The position numbers and the translations under genes were made by a program. The notes beneath the pieces were generated by a model, which was not told the DNA's origin, did not search any database, and saw nothing but the letters and a program-made list of their open reading frames with translations. Shown in pieces: positions 17,092-25,136 of a stretch of DNA of 64,000 bases (the stretch's first letter is position 1; each line of letters begins with the position of its first letter). The stretch is from MAG-121220-bin8 sp002700465 (GTDB lineage: Bacteria; Bacteroidota; Bacteroidia; Flavobacteriales; Flavobacteriaceae): the NCBI GenBank assembly GCA_943789295.1, contig CALSTO010000003.1:1-64000 (forward strand). Direction: 5' to 3'.

Positions 17092-18414
17092 ATGAAAAAG
17101 CTATTTTTTATTTGTACAATTTTTATTGTTGCTTGTTCAGTTGAAGAGGATTTATATGACAATGAAAAATCACAAATTACAGTTAATCAAGATAAAATTA
17201 AACAAACCTCCAGAAGCAATAATTCTGGAAAAAATGTAAATACATTTTATTCTGTTGATTTAAAAGTTGAAGGTGAAGGAGAAATTAAAATGTCAGTTGT
17301 TGAAACTGGAATGGCAATTTCAGTATTGTCAGGAAAAAATAAATCTTCAGGCAATAGCATTAAAGCAATTGATAATTTAAAACCTAATGATTCTTCGTTT
17401 ATTAATGGAACTAAAATAAAATTAGAAGCAATTCCAAAGTATGATTTTATCAAGTTTGAGGAATGGAGTGGTGATATTAGCGGCATGGAAAATCCTGTTT
17501 TTGTTACCATTGATAATCAAAAAAATATAAAAGGAAAATTTGTAAATAAACATATTTATTTAGCGGATAATGGAAAAACAATAAAAGCTAGAGAAACTGC
17601 ACAAATTGGTGATAAAGGAATTATTAACGGAGAAGTTTATACAATAGTTGATGAAACTACACTAAGAGAAATGGTAAAAAACAATGAAGATGTAACTAAA
17701 GTAGTTACTACAAAAGTCACAGACATGAACTTTTTATTTTATAAATCTGAAGGTGATTGGGAAAAATATAATGATTTTAATCAAAATATATCATCGTGGG
17801 ACGTTTCTAATGTAAAGAAGATGTATTATATGTTTTTTAATTGTGACGAGTTTGACCAAGATTTATCTGATTGGGATGTTTCGAATGTTGATGACATGCA
17901 TTTCATGTTTCATGGAGCTAAGAAATTTAATTCTCCCTTAAATTCTTGGAATACCTCTAAATTAAATAGAACATCAGCAATGTTCTTACATTGTTTAAGT
18001 TTTGACCAACCACTTGATAATTGGGATGTATCAAACGTTACAAATTTTTCAGCAATGTTTCAAGGTTCAAATTTCAATCATGATATTTCTAATTGGGATA
18101 TGTCTAATGCTACAAACATTGTGGACATGTTTGCCAATACAAGGTTTAATTATGATGTAAATTCTTGGGATGTCTCAAATGTTGAATATATGTGGGGTGT
18201 TTTTCATGCCACTACTGAGTTTAACCAACCTTTAGACAATTGGGATGTTTCTAATGTAATTGAGATGGGCGCGATGTTTTCATCGTCCAAAAAATTCAAT
18301 CAAGATATCTCAAGCTGGTGTGTTAGTAAAATAACAGAAGAACCATCTAATTTTAGTGTTTATTCGCAGTTAGAGAATACATATAAGCCAGTTTGGGGAA
18401 CTTGTCCAGATTAA
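17092..18414 (+). CDS. BspA-like surface lipoprotein with DUF285 repeats
   Basis: 440 aa lipoprotein (MKKLFFICTIFIVAC lipobox, Cys15). An InlB-type B-repeat domain follows (about residues 55-160: VEGEGEIKMS, LEAIPKYDFIKFEEWSGD). Then comes a linker ADNGKTIKAR and about seven DUF285 repeats of the form FNQDISxWDVSNVxxMxxMF. Such repeats build surface adhesins. I chose ATG 17092 over the upstream in-frame ATG 17062 because it places the signal peptide at the N-terminus. The stop codon TAA lies at the edge of cassette repeat 1. A broken paralogue is at 20564-21284. Confidence 0.85.
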   Translation: MKKLFFICTIFIVACSVEEDLYDNEKSQITVNQDKIKQTSRSNNSGKNVNTFYSVDLKVEGEGEIKMSVVETGMAISVLSGKNKSSGNSIKAIDNLKPNDSSFINGTKIKLEAIPKYDFIKFEEWSGDISGMENPVFVTIDNQKNIKGKFVNKHIYLADNGKTIKARETAQIGDKGIINGEVYTIVDETTLREMVKNNEDVTKVVTTKVTDMNFLFYKSEGDWEKYNDFNQNISSWDVSNVKKMYYMFFNCDEFDQDLSDWDVSNVDDMHFMFHGAKKFNSPLNSWNTSKLNRTSAMFLHCLSFDQPLDNWDVSNVTNFSAMFQGSNFNHDISNWDMSNATNIVDMFANTRFNYDVNSWDVSNVEYMWGVFHATTEFNQPLDNWDVSNVIEMGAMFSSSKKFNQDISSWCVSKITEEPSNFSVYSQLENTYKPVWGTCPD

Positions 18415-18473
18415 ACCATAGGCATATCTTCAACTGTCAATTCAGCAACTTCTAATCCTCTTAAGTAGGTTAA
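18413..18473 (+). repeat. Cassette repeat 1 (full length)
   Basis: 61 bp from AAACCATAGGCATATCTTC to GTAGGTTAA. It carries the most diverged middle (CAACTGTCAA for CTTCTTTTAA). On the minus strand this still reads in frame as LTYLRGLEVAELTVEDMPMV with Arg coded AGA. It separates the BspA-like gene from the minus-strand esterase, whose stop lies one base beyond. Confidence 0.85.
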
Positions 18474-18474
18474 A

Positions 18475-19476
18475 CTAAAACTTATTAAAAAATTCAAAAA
18501 CAACATCAGCGTAGTTTATCCCCGCTTCGCTATCTAATGTTGGAAGAGTATGCCCCCAGTCTTTAACTGTATATTTCCACATTTCAAAACCATTATCACA
18601 ATTTGTCCATTTTACAAGCGAGTTTGAATCTGTAATTTGAATTTTTTCATAAGAACTACAATTAGCATTTCCTGCATAGTAATCAAAAATTGTTTGACGA
18701 GTTGTATCAAATGATATTGAATAATTACGACTTAAAACTGTTTCTTCAGGCCAAAAATTATAAATTATAGAAGGAATTGACCCTGTCCCTTCTGTGATAA
18801 AAAAGGGGTCATTAGTACCATCAAACATTAATAAGGGGAATGCATCTGCTGTAGGAAAACCTCCAGCAGGAAAAGTACTACCTATAAATGACGCTGCGCC
18901 ATTAAAATGTTTTGAAGCCTTTTGATTGGCAAGAAATGTTGCTACACCGCCCATTGAAATCCCTGAAGCAAATGTATTTTTTGGACATATATTATATTTT
19001 GATTGCATAGTTTGAGCCAATTCTGCCAAGAAAGAAACATCATCTGTATCACATTCTCCAGCAGATACATCTTGACACCACCATTGCCAAGTGCCTTTTG
19101 GTTGACCATAAAGTAGACCATCATAATTATTTGGTTTTCCGTTTGGATATACTAAAATGTAGTTATTCTCTTCAGCTTTCACTCTAAATTCTGGTAAATC
19201 ATCCCAAAACTGTTTAGCTGTACCACCCCATCCGTGAATTAAAAATAGGATTTTTGTATTCTCATTAATATTGCTTGGCTCAAAAAAACGAAATGTTCTT
19301 TCATCGCCATTTTTAACTATAAAAGTATTAAGTTCTTTATCATCAGAGTCAACAGCAATAATATTTGCTTCATAATTTGAAATATTACATTTCTCTGATA
19401 AATTATTGTTATCAATATCATCAGAACACGAAATTATTGTTAGAAATATTAAGTTTAAATAAATTAATTTTTTCAT
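18475..19476 (-). CDS. Esterase of the PHB depolymerase (LpqC) type, lipoprotein
   Basis: 333 aa with a lipoprotein signal (LNLIFLTIISC, Cys17). Alpha/beta hydrolase fold: oxyanion HGWGG (LIHGWGGTAKQFW), nucleophile GISMG in ASGISMGGVATF, acid in FDGTNDPF and histidine in DWGHTLP. Family members cleave short polyesters, feruloyl or acetyl esters; the true substrate is unknown. It occupies the unit between cassette repeats 1 and 2 and is read opposite to the BspA gene. Its stop (18475-18477) sits two bases beyond repeat 1. Confidence 0.82.
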   Translation of the reverse strand: MKKLIYLNLIFLTIISCSDDIDNNNLSEKCNISNYEANIIAVDSDDKELNTFIVKNGDERTFRFFEPSNINENTKILFLIHGWGGTAKQFWDDLPEFRVKAEENNYILVYPNGKPNNYDGLLYGQPKGTWQWWCQDVSAGECDTDDVSFLAELAQTMQSKYNICPKNTFASGISMGGVATFLANQKASKHFNGAASFIGSTFPAGGFPTADAFPLLMFDGTNDPFFITEGTGSIPSIIYNFWPEETVLSRNYSISFDTTRQTIFDYYAGNANCSSYEKIQITDSNSLVKWTNCDNGFEMWKYTVKDWGHTLPTLDSEAGINYADVVFEFFNKF

Positions 19477-19618
19477 TTTATATTAGTTAGAAGTTTAAAA
19501 TTAATAAAAAAACCCTTAAAGAATGTTTTTTTAATCATTTTAAAATAGATGTTCAAAAAAAAATCGGGTTGGAAAATTTTTAATATTACTGATTCTAGAA
19601 GAATAAATTGTAATAACT

Positions 19619-19649
19619 AAACCATAGGCATATCTTCTTCTTTTAATTC
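19619..19649 (+). repeat. Cassette repeat 2 (short form)
   Basis: AAACCATAGGCATATCTTC plus the TTCTTTTAATTC segment, 31 bp; the 3' half is replaced by unrelated bases. On the minus strand it reads ELKEEDMPMV-stop, preceded by NYLK. Confidence 0.85.
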
Positions 19650-19698
19650 TTTTAGATAATTTCTTTAACTTTATTAAATCAATAATTAATAAAAAAAA

Positions 19699-20448
19699 AT
19701 GAAAACAAAAATTATTAAACCTTTTATGGTTGTACTAACATTCATATTTGTTTCCTGTACAACAAATCCTGATTCCACTAAAATTGCATCACTAGCTGAA
19801 AGCTGGGTCGCTTCATCATATGAAAGCAAGGATGCTGCTTTAAATATGGTTACAGAAAATATGAGTGATGAAGGATATAATATTGGCGCTCGATATATTG
19901 GGTTTGGATTTAACTTTAATGCTGATGCAATGGAAACAGATGGGATGGTAGTAACAAACGTAATCGAAGGTGGTCCTGCATCTTCAGTTCTTCAATTAGG
20001 AGATAAGTTTCTTTCTGTAAATGATGTTTTAGTAACACAAGAATCAGTTGATGATGGCAGTCTTTCTTTTAGAGGAACTCCTGGTATTCCAGTTTCTGCA
20101 GTCATTGAAAGAGGTGGTGAAGAAATTTCAATTACTGTTGAAAGAGGAATTGTAAAACCAACATACTCAAAAGCACAAATCATACAGAATATATCAAATG
20201 CTGATGCTGACAACTGGGGCGAGAATTCACTTGGATATGAAATTCGTGAGGTTGTGGCAGATGCATCTAAAGGAGTTGTGTATGTTAAAACTTGGGATAA
20301 ATTTTTAGATGATGTATCAGGTCGTGAAGCTGAAGCGCTTACACTTACAAGATTTGAATTTGACCAAAATGGTAAAGTTTTAACTGTAGGTAATATGACA
20401 GAAAGCGAATTAGTATTAAGGCAAACTGGATGGTCCATTACTAGATAA
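19699..20448 (+). CDS. PDZ-domain lipoprotein
   Basis: 249 aa: signal peptide with lipobox FVSC (Cys20), a helical segment, then a PDZ domain (about residues 72-155: GMVVTNVIEGGPASSVLQLGD, FLSVNDVLV, FRGTPGIPVSAVIERGGEEI) followed by an NTF2-like stretch (VVYVKTWDKFLDDVSGREAEA). No protease domain is present. It is the sole gene between repeats 2 and 3 and has its own terminator. Confidence 0.75.
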   Translation: MKTKIIKPFMVVLTFIFVSCTTNPDSTKIASLAESWVASSYESKDAALNMVTENMSDEGYNIGARYIGFGFNFNADAMETDGMVVTNVIEGGPASSVLQLGDKFLSVNDVLVTQESVDDGSLSFRGTPGIPVSAVIERGGEEISITVERGIVKPTYSKAQIIQNISNADADNWGENSLGYEIREVVADASKGVVYVKTWDKFLDDVSGREAEALTLTRFEFDQNGKVLTVGNMTESELVLRQTGWSITR

Positions 20449-20454
20449 ATTAAT

Positions 20455-20481
20455 AAGCCTCTTTTGTTAGAGGCTTTTTTA
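20455..20481 (+). terminator. Rho-independent terminator
   Basis: AAGCCTC and GAGGCTT form the stem, followed by six T. It ends the PDZ gene transcript just before cassette repeat 3. Confidence 0.85.
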
Positions 20482-20485
20482 TTTT

Positions 20486-20546
20486 AAACCATAGGCATAT
20501 CTTCTTCTTTTAATTCAGCAACTTCTAATCCACGTAAGTAGGTTAA
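20486..20546 (+). repeat. Cassette repeat 3 (full length)
   Basis: 61 bp, close to the array consensus. The minus-strand reading is LTYLRGLEVAELKEEDMPMV then stop, with Arg coded CGT. Confidence 0.9.
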
Positions 20547-20563
20547 TAAGGTTTGTTTTTAGA

Positions 20564-21284
20564 ATGTATTTTTTTTATTTTCAAAAAGTGAATAAATATG
20601 CTTTACTATTTTTAGCCCTAATAATTGTGTCTTGTTCTCCTGATGATGAAAAAGAATTACCCTTTTATGTTGCAGACAATGGAGTGACAATAAAAGCTAG
20701 AGATTGGGTTGCTGTTGGAAGAACGGCGATCTTAATGGACTAGGTGTTGCTGATTGGAATGGAGGAAATGGGAGAGGTGATTCAATTTGATAAATGTATA
20801 TTATACTGCTGTTGATTTAGCTTGGTTAAAGAATGTATTAAACACTTACTCAGATTTAAGCACACTAGTTACAACTAAAGTAGAAATTACTAATGAAGAT
20901 TCTGCAGCAGGTCTTTTTTTAAGAACTGAAATCAAAGGAATGGAAAATTGGGATGTTAGTAATTGGACTAGTATGTATGGACTTTTTGATTCTGACAAGC
21001 CTGTTAAATCAGATTTAAGTTATTGGGATGTAAGTAATGTAGAAGATTTTAGGCTAGCAATGCAATTAGAAAATATAAATCCTAATATTAATAATTGGGA
21101 TGTAAGTAAAGCAACAAATATGTCTGGTTTTTTTAGTACTAGTTCTGGAAACAAATACATTGAAGGAATAGATTTAAGTGGATGGGATGTTTCTAAAGTG
21201 ACTAATTGCAATGATTTTTTTGGTAGTATAACTAATTGGCCAGAATCTAAAAAACCAAACTTTATAAACTGTAATCCAGATTAG
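20564..21284 (+). pseudogene. Broken BspA-like (DUF285) lipoprotein gene
   Basis: Paralogue of the protein at 17092. A lipoprotein start (MNKYALLFLALIIVSCSPDD, GTG 20588, or ATG 20564 eight codons earlier) runs to VADNGVTIKARDWVAVGR, matching ADNGKTIKAR in the intact copy. The frame then shifts near 20730 to NGDLNGLGVADWNGGNGRG and again near 20788 to NVYYTAVDLAWLKNVLN. From there it continues through three DUF285 repeats (ENWDVSNWTSMYGLF, YWDVSNV, NWDVSKATNMSGFF). The stop TAG is formed by the start of truncated cassette repeat 4. Confidence 0.7.
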
Positions 21285-21310
21285 GCATATCTTCTTCTTT
21301 TAATTCTGCA
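21282..21310 (+). repeat. Cassette repeat 4 (both ends truncated)
   Basis: Begins at AGGCATATCTTC and ends at AATTCTGCAA, lacking the AAACCAT start. The minus strand reads AELKEEDMP with Ala coded GCA instead of GCT. Confidence 0.75.
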
Positions 21311-21327
21311 ATTGTTATATTTAGAAT

Positions 21328-21471
21328 ATGAAAAAAGATAATTGGGTTGCTTATGGAATTGTATTTGGAACTTTAGTTGGGTTATTTACTGAAAATTTAG
21401 GATTATGGCTTGCTTTGGGGGTTGCGTTAGGTGCTGGAATGAGTGAGGTAAAAAAAGATAAATTATTATGA
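21328..21471 (+). CDS. Small membrane protein (47 aa)
   Basis: MKKDNWVAYGIVFGTLVG begins a protein with two short hydrophobic, glycine-rich helices (YGIVFGTLVGLF and LWLALGVALGAGM), typical of a helical hairpin. Function unknown. Its stop overlaps an ATG (ATGA) that opens a nine-codon remnant, MKKVILQTQ. A near-identical copy with a stop mutation is at 21698. Confidence 0.6.
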   Translation: MKKDNWVAYGIVFGTLVGLFTENLGLWLALGVALGAGMSEVKKDKLL

Positions 21472-21528
21472 AAAAAGTTATTCTCCAAACTCAATAGTAT
21501 ATAGCTTATTTACCTACTCTCTATCTAT

Positions 21529-21561
21529 ACTTTCATTTCCAACTGACATTAAGTATATTAG
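21529..21561 (+). repeat. Shared 5' leader, copy 1
   Basis: Starts ACTTTCATTTCCAACTGAC and ends TAAGTATATTAG. It sits with its first base exactly 37 bases before the ATG at 21566. The second copy at 24581 is also exactly 37 bases before an ATG. It probably carries a promoter and leader; TATATTAG resembles the TAnnTTTG box. Confidence 0.6.
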
Positions 21562-21565
21562 TAAT

Positions 21566-21701
21566 ATGAATAATGATAAAAAATCATTTTTAAATACCTT
21601 TCTTAATGGCATTGCCAATATATTTTCTTTTAAGGAATACTCAAGAAGAACCAGAAGAAGCAAAAGCAATTATTTCAGAAGAAATGAATCATAGTTTATG
21701 A
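21566..21701 (+). pseudogene. Small ORF with a frameshift
   Basis: MNNDKKSFLNTFLNGIANIF is followed, after an apparent shift near 21625, by NTQEEPEEAKAIISEEMNHSL and TGA overlapping the next ATG. The total would be about 45 aa: an amphipathic N-terminus and an acidic tail. Unknown function. It has the shared leader upstream. Confidence 0.4.
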
Positions 21702-21838
21702 AAAAAGATAATTGGGTTGCTTATGGAATTGTATTTGGAACTTTAGTTGGGTTATTTACTGAAAATTTAGGATTATGACTTGCTTTAGGAGTTGTGTTAG
21801 GTGCTGGAATGAGTGAAATAAAAAAAACTTATTATGAA
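21698..21838 (+). pseudogene. Second copy of the small membrane protein, Trp27 changed to stop
   Basis: Identical to the copy at 21328 for about the first 79 bases, then TGG becomes TGA, with a few more changes after it. Reading past the stop would give LALGVVLGAGMSEIKK. The duplicated block ends at the ATG of the serine hydrolase gene, just as the first copy ends at the ATG of a truncated ORF. Confidence 0.7.
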
Positions 21839-22937
21839 AAAATTCATTCTACTATTTCTGTTTATTCCACACTTAGTATTATCACAAAACAAAGTTTTTG
21901 ATTTTAACGAATTTGATAAATTTTCAGAGGAATATGTCAATAATGACGAACCAGGAATTATTTATAATATTTACTCTAATACTAAAAATATTAATTGGTC
22001 AAAAGCTTTTGGAATTAATGATGTTAGAATAAATGATTCTTTAAATAAATTTGGTCAGTTTAGAATTGCCAGCGTAACCAAAACATTCGTCGCAGCGAGT
22101 GTTCTTCGACTTTGGGAAGAAAAAAAAATATTATTAGATGAATCGATATCTAAATATATTTCAAATGAACATCAAAATATTTTAATTGAAGGTGGCTACA
22201 ACCCAGAAATAATCACGGTAAGACATTTATTAAATCATTCTTCTGGAATGTATGACCATACCAATCATCCAAATTTTTTCAAAAAAATATATGATAATCC
22301 TGACCATAAATGGACTCGAACGGAACAAATAAAATCTTGTATTGAATGGGGTAATCCAATTGGTTCTGTAGGAAATCAATTCAAATATTCTGATACTGGG
22401 TATGTTATTTTAGGAGGAATAATTGAAAATATTACAAAATCAAGTTTGGATAATGCAATTAAAAACCTCTTAAGATTTGAACAATTAAACATCAATGATA
22501 CTTGGTTCGAGGATGAAAGAGATGATAAAAGAATTCATCAGTATTTTAGAAACGGTAAAGATGCATATGGGATTGACCCAAGTATAGATTATTTTGGTGG
22601 TGGAGGATTAATTTCAACTGCTGAAGATATCTCAAGGTTTTTTTACTTATTATTTAACAATAAAGTTTTTAATAAAGAATCTACATTAAAGGAAATGCTT
22701 AAAAAATATAAATATAAAAGTAAAGCATCAATGGATTATAGTTTAGGAATATGGGAAATTGAATTGAATGGTTTAAAGTTTTATACTCATAGTGGGTTTT
22801 GGGGTACTCAAGTAGTTTATTCACCTAAGTATGATATATCATTTTCTGTAAATTACAGTAAAGGGTGGATTGGCTCAAATAATGCACCATTAATTCATAA
22901 AATTTTTGATTTTATAGAAAATCAAACTAAACCATAG
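21834..22937 (+). CDS. Serine hydrolase, beta-lactamase (class C)/esterase family
   Basis: 367 aa exported protein (signal peptide MKKFILLFLFIPHLVLSQ). SxxK nucleophile motif SVTK (RIASVTKTF), YxN-type motif YSD in FKYSDTGYVILGG where Asn is replaced by Asp, and HSG (YTHSGFWG) in place of KTG. It is probably a peptidase or esterase rather than a resistance enzyme. The last codons and stop (AAA CCA TAG) are supplied by cassette repeat 5, so the C-terminus was set by the cassette junction. Confidence 0.85.
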   Translation: MKKFILLFLFIPHLVLSQNKVFDFNEFDKFSEEYVNNDEPGIIYNIYSNTKNINWSKAFGINDVRINDSLNKFGQFRIASVTKTFVAASVLRLWEEKKILLDESISKYISNEHQNILIEGGYNPEIITVRHLLNHSSGMYDHTNHPNFFKKIYDNPDHKWTRTEQIKSCIEWGNPIGSVGNQFKYSDTGYVILGGIIENITKSSLDNAIKNLLRFEQLNINDTWFEDERDDKRIHQYFRNGKDAYGIDPSIDYFGGGGLISTAEDISRFFYLLFNNKVFNKESTLKEMLKKYKYKSKASMDYSLGIWEIELNGLKFYTHSGFWGTQVVYSPKYDISFSVNYSKGWIGSNNAPLIHKIFDFIENQTKP

Positions 22938-22972
22938 GCATTTCTTCTTCTTTTAATTCAGCAACTTTTAAT
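22929..22972 (+). repeat. Cassette repeat 5
   Basis: 44 bp of the repeat, with T for A in GGCATTTC. The minus strand reads RLKVAELKEEEMPMV then stop. It contains the stop codon of the upstream plus-strand serine hydrolase and the stop of the downstream minus-strand gene. Confidence 0.85.
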
Positions 22973-23258
22973 CTTTTTTGGCTTTTACTTCTACTTTTAT
23001 TTTTTTCTTGCCGTTTTCTCCTTCTTCTTTTTTTATTTCTATGTCTTCAATCCATTCAATTTCTCCGTCTTCTATATCCTTAAACATAAACATAGATTCA
23101 CCTGCTTTCATCTTACCATCCATAAACATCATTTTATGATGATTTTTCATCATTGGACAACTCTGAGAATTATTTTGACTTCCTAGTAAATATCCAATGC
23201 ATCCAAATATTACAGCAATAAGTGTAAAAGCAAACCAATTTTTATTTAATGTTTCCAT
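22968..23258 (-). CDS. Small single-pass membrane protein with charged tail
   Basis: 96 aa: one N-terminal transmembrane helix (WFAFTLIAVIFGCIGYLLG), a His/Met-rich segment (CPMMKNHHKMMFMDGKMK) that could bind metal, an acidic middle and a lysine-rich end. Function unknown. The stop codon lies inside the 3' part of cassette repeat 5. Confidence 0.6.
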   Translation of the reverse strand: METLNKNWFAFTLIAVIFGCIGYLLGSQNNSQSCPMMKNHHKMMFMDGKMKAGESMFMFKDIEDGEIEWIEDIEIKKEEGENGKKKIKVEVKAKKD

Positions 23259-23289
23259 AGTATTTTTTTTTTAAAAATAATAAATTTTT

Positions 23290-23320
23290 AATCATAGGCA
23301 TATCTTCTTCTTTTAATTCA
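23290..23320 (+). repeat. Cassette repeat 6 (short form)
   Basis: Starts AATCATAGGCATATCTTC (AAACC changed to AATC), ends TTTTAATTCA. Minus strand: SELKEEDMPM, but the usual stop is lost. Confidence 0.8.
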
Positions 23321-23329
23321 GAATATAAT

Positions 23330-23725
23330 TTACTTATTTATTTTTTGACTGTAAATCACAAGAAAAACAGCCACTAAAACGATTAAAATACTAATCGCTA
23401 CTTCGCTGTTTGGAATCTGTACGATATCTTGAATAAAAAAATTATAAAAGGTTTGAATTAGTATACTTATCAAAGAAATTATTAAAAGTAGATTTGCCCA
23501 TTTTTTTCTAATTAACAAACCAATATTACCAATAGTTGCTGAAAAAACAGCCAAAGCAAAAGCACCTGTAACCCAAGAAGGTCTTGTTTCAATATATAAC
23601 TGCATATCGCTTGGTAAAGCTTTGAAAGCTTCATTTGACATATACACAAAACCTAAATAATTAATTACACCAACAATATTCCAAATTAAAGTTATAGAAC
23701 ATATTATGTAAAAACTCTTTTTCAT
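23330..23725 (-). CDS. Four-helix membrane protein of unknown function
   Basis: 131 aa with four predicted membrane segments (about residues 5-27, 52-70, 76-94 and 106-126) separated by short loops; ETRPSWVTGAFALAVFSATIGNIGLL is typical of small DoxX- or sugar-transport-like hypothetical proteins in marine flavobacteria. Only gene in its unit, minus strand, with its stop beside repeat 6. Confidence 0.65.
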   Translation of the reverse strand: MKKSFYIICSITLIWNIVGVINYLGFVYMSNEAFKALPSDMQLYIETRPSWVTGAFALAVFSATIGNIGLLIRKKWANLLLIISLISILIQTFYNFFIQDIVQIPNSEVAISILIVLVAVFLVIYSQKINK

Positions 23726-23753
23726 ATTTATTAAATATATTCAAAAATATATT

Positions 23754-23788
23754 AAACCATAGGCATATCTTTTTCTTTTATTTCAGCA
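23754..23788 (+). repeat. Cassette repeat 7 (short form)
   Basis: AAACCATAGGCATATCTTT, then TTCTTTTATTTCAG. Minus-strand reading AEIKEKDMPMV-stop: conservative change Leu to Ile and Glu to Lys. Confidence 0.8.
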
Positions 23789-24157
23789 TATCATACAATG
23801 GTCAATAAGAATATTTCCCTTAATTTCCTTAAAAATTGCTTGATTAATAAGTTCATCGTTATTTAGTGAGGTTAATTGTTTCCAGACAATTCCTACAGAA
23901 TTATTTCTTCTGAATAAATGCAAGAACTCTCTTTTAGTAAAATAAACTTTTGGTTCATTTGATAATTGTCTTTGAAGTTCATCAGGTGTAACTATTGATT
24001 TTATTCTATCTGTAAAATCACGGGTATGCTTTTCATAATTTCCCTCATTTGAACCCTCTAAACAATTATCCATTATAGGTTCAACAATTTGAAGAATTTC
24101 ATCTACGCTTAAATTGGAAAATTTAATCTCAGTACTCATTTTATCAAAGTTAATCAA
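23783..24157 (-). CDS. Soluble hypothetical protein
   Basis: 124 aa, no signal peptide or membrane segment. A run such as MDNCLEGSNEGNYEKHTRDF, then LQRQLSNEPKVYF and an aromatic-basic region, suggest a small alpha/beta domain. I recall no family name for it with confidence. Its start codon is 3 bases from repeat 8, and its stop overlaps the end of repeat 7, so the unit is almost all gene. Confidence 0.6.
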   Translation of the reverse strand: MINFDKMSTEIKFSNLSVDEILQIVEPIMDNCLEGSNEGNYEKHTRDFTDRIKSIVTPDELQRQLSNEPKVYFTKREFLHLFRRNNSVGIVWKQLTSLNNDELINQAIFKEIKGNILIDHCMIC

Positions 24158-24160
24158 ACT

Positions 24161-24221
24161 AAACCATAGGCATATCTTCTTCTTTTAATTCAGCAACTTC
24201 TAATCCACGTAATTAGGTTAA
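24161..24221 (+). repeat. Cassette repeat 8 (full length)
   Basis: 61 bp. Differs from the consensus by GTAATTAGG for GTAAGTAGG, which on the minus strand turns the Tyr codon TAC into TAA; the rest of the frame is unchanged. Confidence 0.88.
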
Positions 24222-24289
24222 GCTAACATTTTAATAGGAATGTTTTTTTTTATATTATTGTATATTAACAAATTAAATTGTTTTTTAAA

Positions 24290-24514
24290 ATGAAAAAAAA
24301 TATTTCTAAAATCAGAGTTCACGATGCTATCGTTGGTTTACTATATTTAATTAGCGTAGGATTAACTTTCTACACTTCTAATTTAGTTTTTTTATGGGTT
24401 GCTGTTGCTGTTGGGGGGCTTCAAATTATAAGTCCAATAACTAAGTTTTGCCCTGTTTATTTTATTCTAAATAAATTAATGCCTGATTCTGAACCAATAC
24501 AAAATGGAAGATAA
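24290..24514 (+). CDS. YgaP-like transmembrane protein (DUF2892)
   Basis: 74 aa with two hydrophobic helices and the family-like end LQIISPITKFCPVYFILNKL, where CP(V/L)Y is conserved. The first in-frame ATG would be 24278; I chose ATG 24290 (MKKNISKIRVHDA). Role unknown; in E. coli the domain is attached to a rhodanese. Sole gene of its unit. Confidence 0.7.
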   Translation: MKKNISKIRVHDAIVGLLYLISVGLTFYTSNLVFLWVAVAVGGLQIISPITKFCPVYFILNKLMPDSEPIQNGR

Positions 24515-24519
24515 GGCTT

Positions 24520-24576
24520 AAACCATAGGCATATCTTCTTCTTTTAATTCAGCAACTTCTAATCCGCGTAAGTAGG
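24520..24576 (+). repeat. Cassette repeat 9
   Basis: 57 bp, ends GTAAGTAGG. Arg codon on the minus strand is CGC instead of CGT, a synonymous change; Thr is replaced by Ser upstream. Confidence 0.88.
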
Positions 24577-24580
24577 ATGT

Positions 24581-24613
24581 ACTTTCATTTCCAACTGACT
24601 ATAAGTATATTAG
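24581..24613 (+). repeat. Shared 5' leader, copy 2
   Basis: Same 33-bp element as at 21529 with two or three differences, again ending five bases before an ATG. It begins 5 bases after repeat 9. Confidence 0.6.
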
Positions 24614-24617
24614 AGAT

Positions 24618-24800
24618 ATGAAAAAAGTAAAATATGTAAAATCATTAGTTATAGCTTCATTAGTTGTTTCACTTGCATCAGTTGTATTTGGAATATATAA
24701 GCTAATTAATGTTGAGTATTTAGTTGGTGTAGCATTCCTTTTTGGAGGTATAACTATAGGTTGGAATGATTGGAGTAATTTGTATAAAAAGAAAAAATGA
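24618..24800 (+). CDS. Small two-helix membrane protein
   Basis: 60 aa: two hydrophobic segments (VKSLVIASLVVSLASVVFGI and YLVGVAFLFGGITIGW) and a basic end. Unknown function. Its stop overlaps the ATG of the next gene (ATGA), so the pair is translationally coupled. The 33-bp leader precedes it. Confidence 0.6.
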   Translation: MKKVKYVKSLVIASLVVSLASVVFGIYKLINVEYLVGVAFLFGGITIGWNDWSNLYKKKK

Positions 24801-25078
24801 ATTTAAGTATTTCAAAAAAAGCATTATATCCATTAGCTCTTTTAATTATTCCATTGCTTGGTGTTTTATTTACTAATGTAGTTGAATGGGGTGTTTTTGA
24901 TTTTTTGCTAATGGGTTCTTTACTTTTAGCTTTGGGAATAGCGATTAATTTAATTTTGCTTAACATAAAATATTCTAACAAAAGAATTGCTTTAATATTT
25001 ATTGTAATATTGATTTTCCTTTTGATATGGGTTGAATTAGCTGTTGGAGTATTTAACACTCCTTTTGCAGGAACTTAA
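24797..25078 (+). CDS. Small three-helix membrane protein
   Basis: 93 aa with three strongly hydrophobic segments (about residues 9-27, 31-53 and 61-87). It overlaps the preceding small membrane gene by 4 bases. Its TAA stop is the start of cassette repeat 10. Function unknown. Confidence 0.6.
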   Translation: MNLSISKKALYPLALLIIPLLGVLFTNVVEWGVFDFLLMGSLLLALGIAINLILLNIKYSNKRIALIFIVILIFLLIWVELAVGVFNTPFAGT

Positions 25079-25120
25079 ACCATAGGCATATCTTCTTCTT
25101 TTAATTCAGCAACTTTTAAT
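25077..25120 (+). repeat. Cassette repeat 10
   Basis: 44 bp, ending AACTTTTAAT like repeat 5. Minus strand: LKVAELKEEDMPMV-stop. Confidence 0.85.
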
Positions 25121-25136
25121 TAGCAATTAGATTAAG

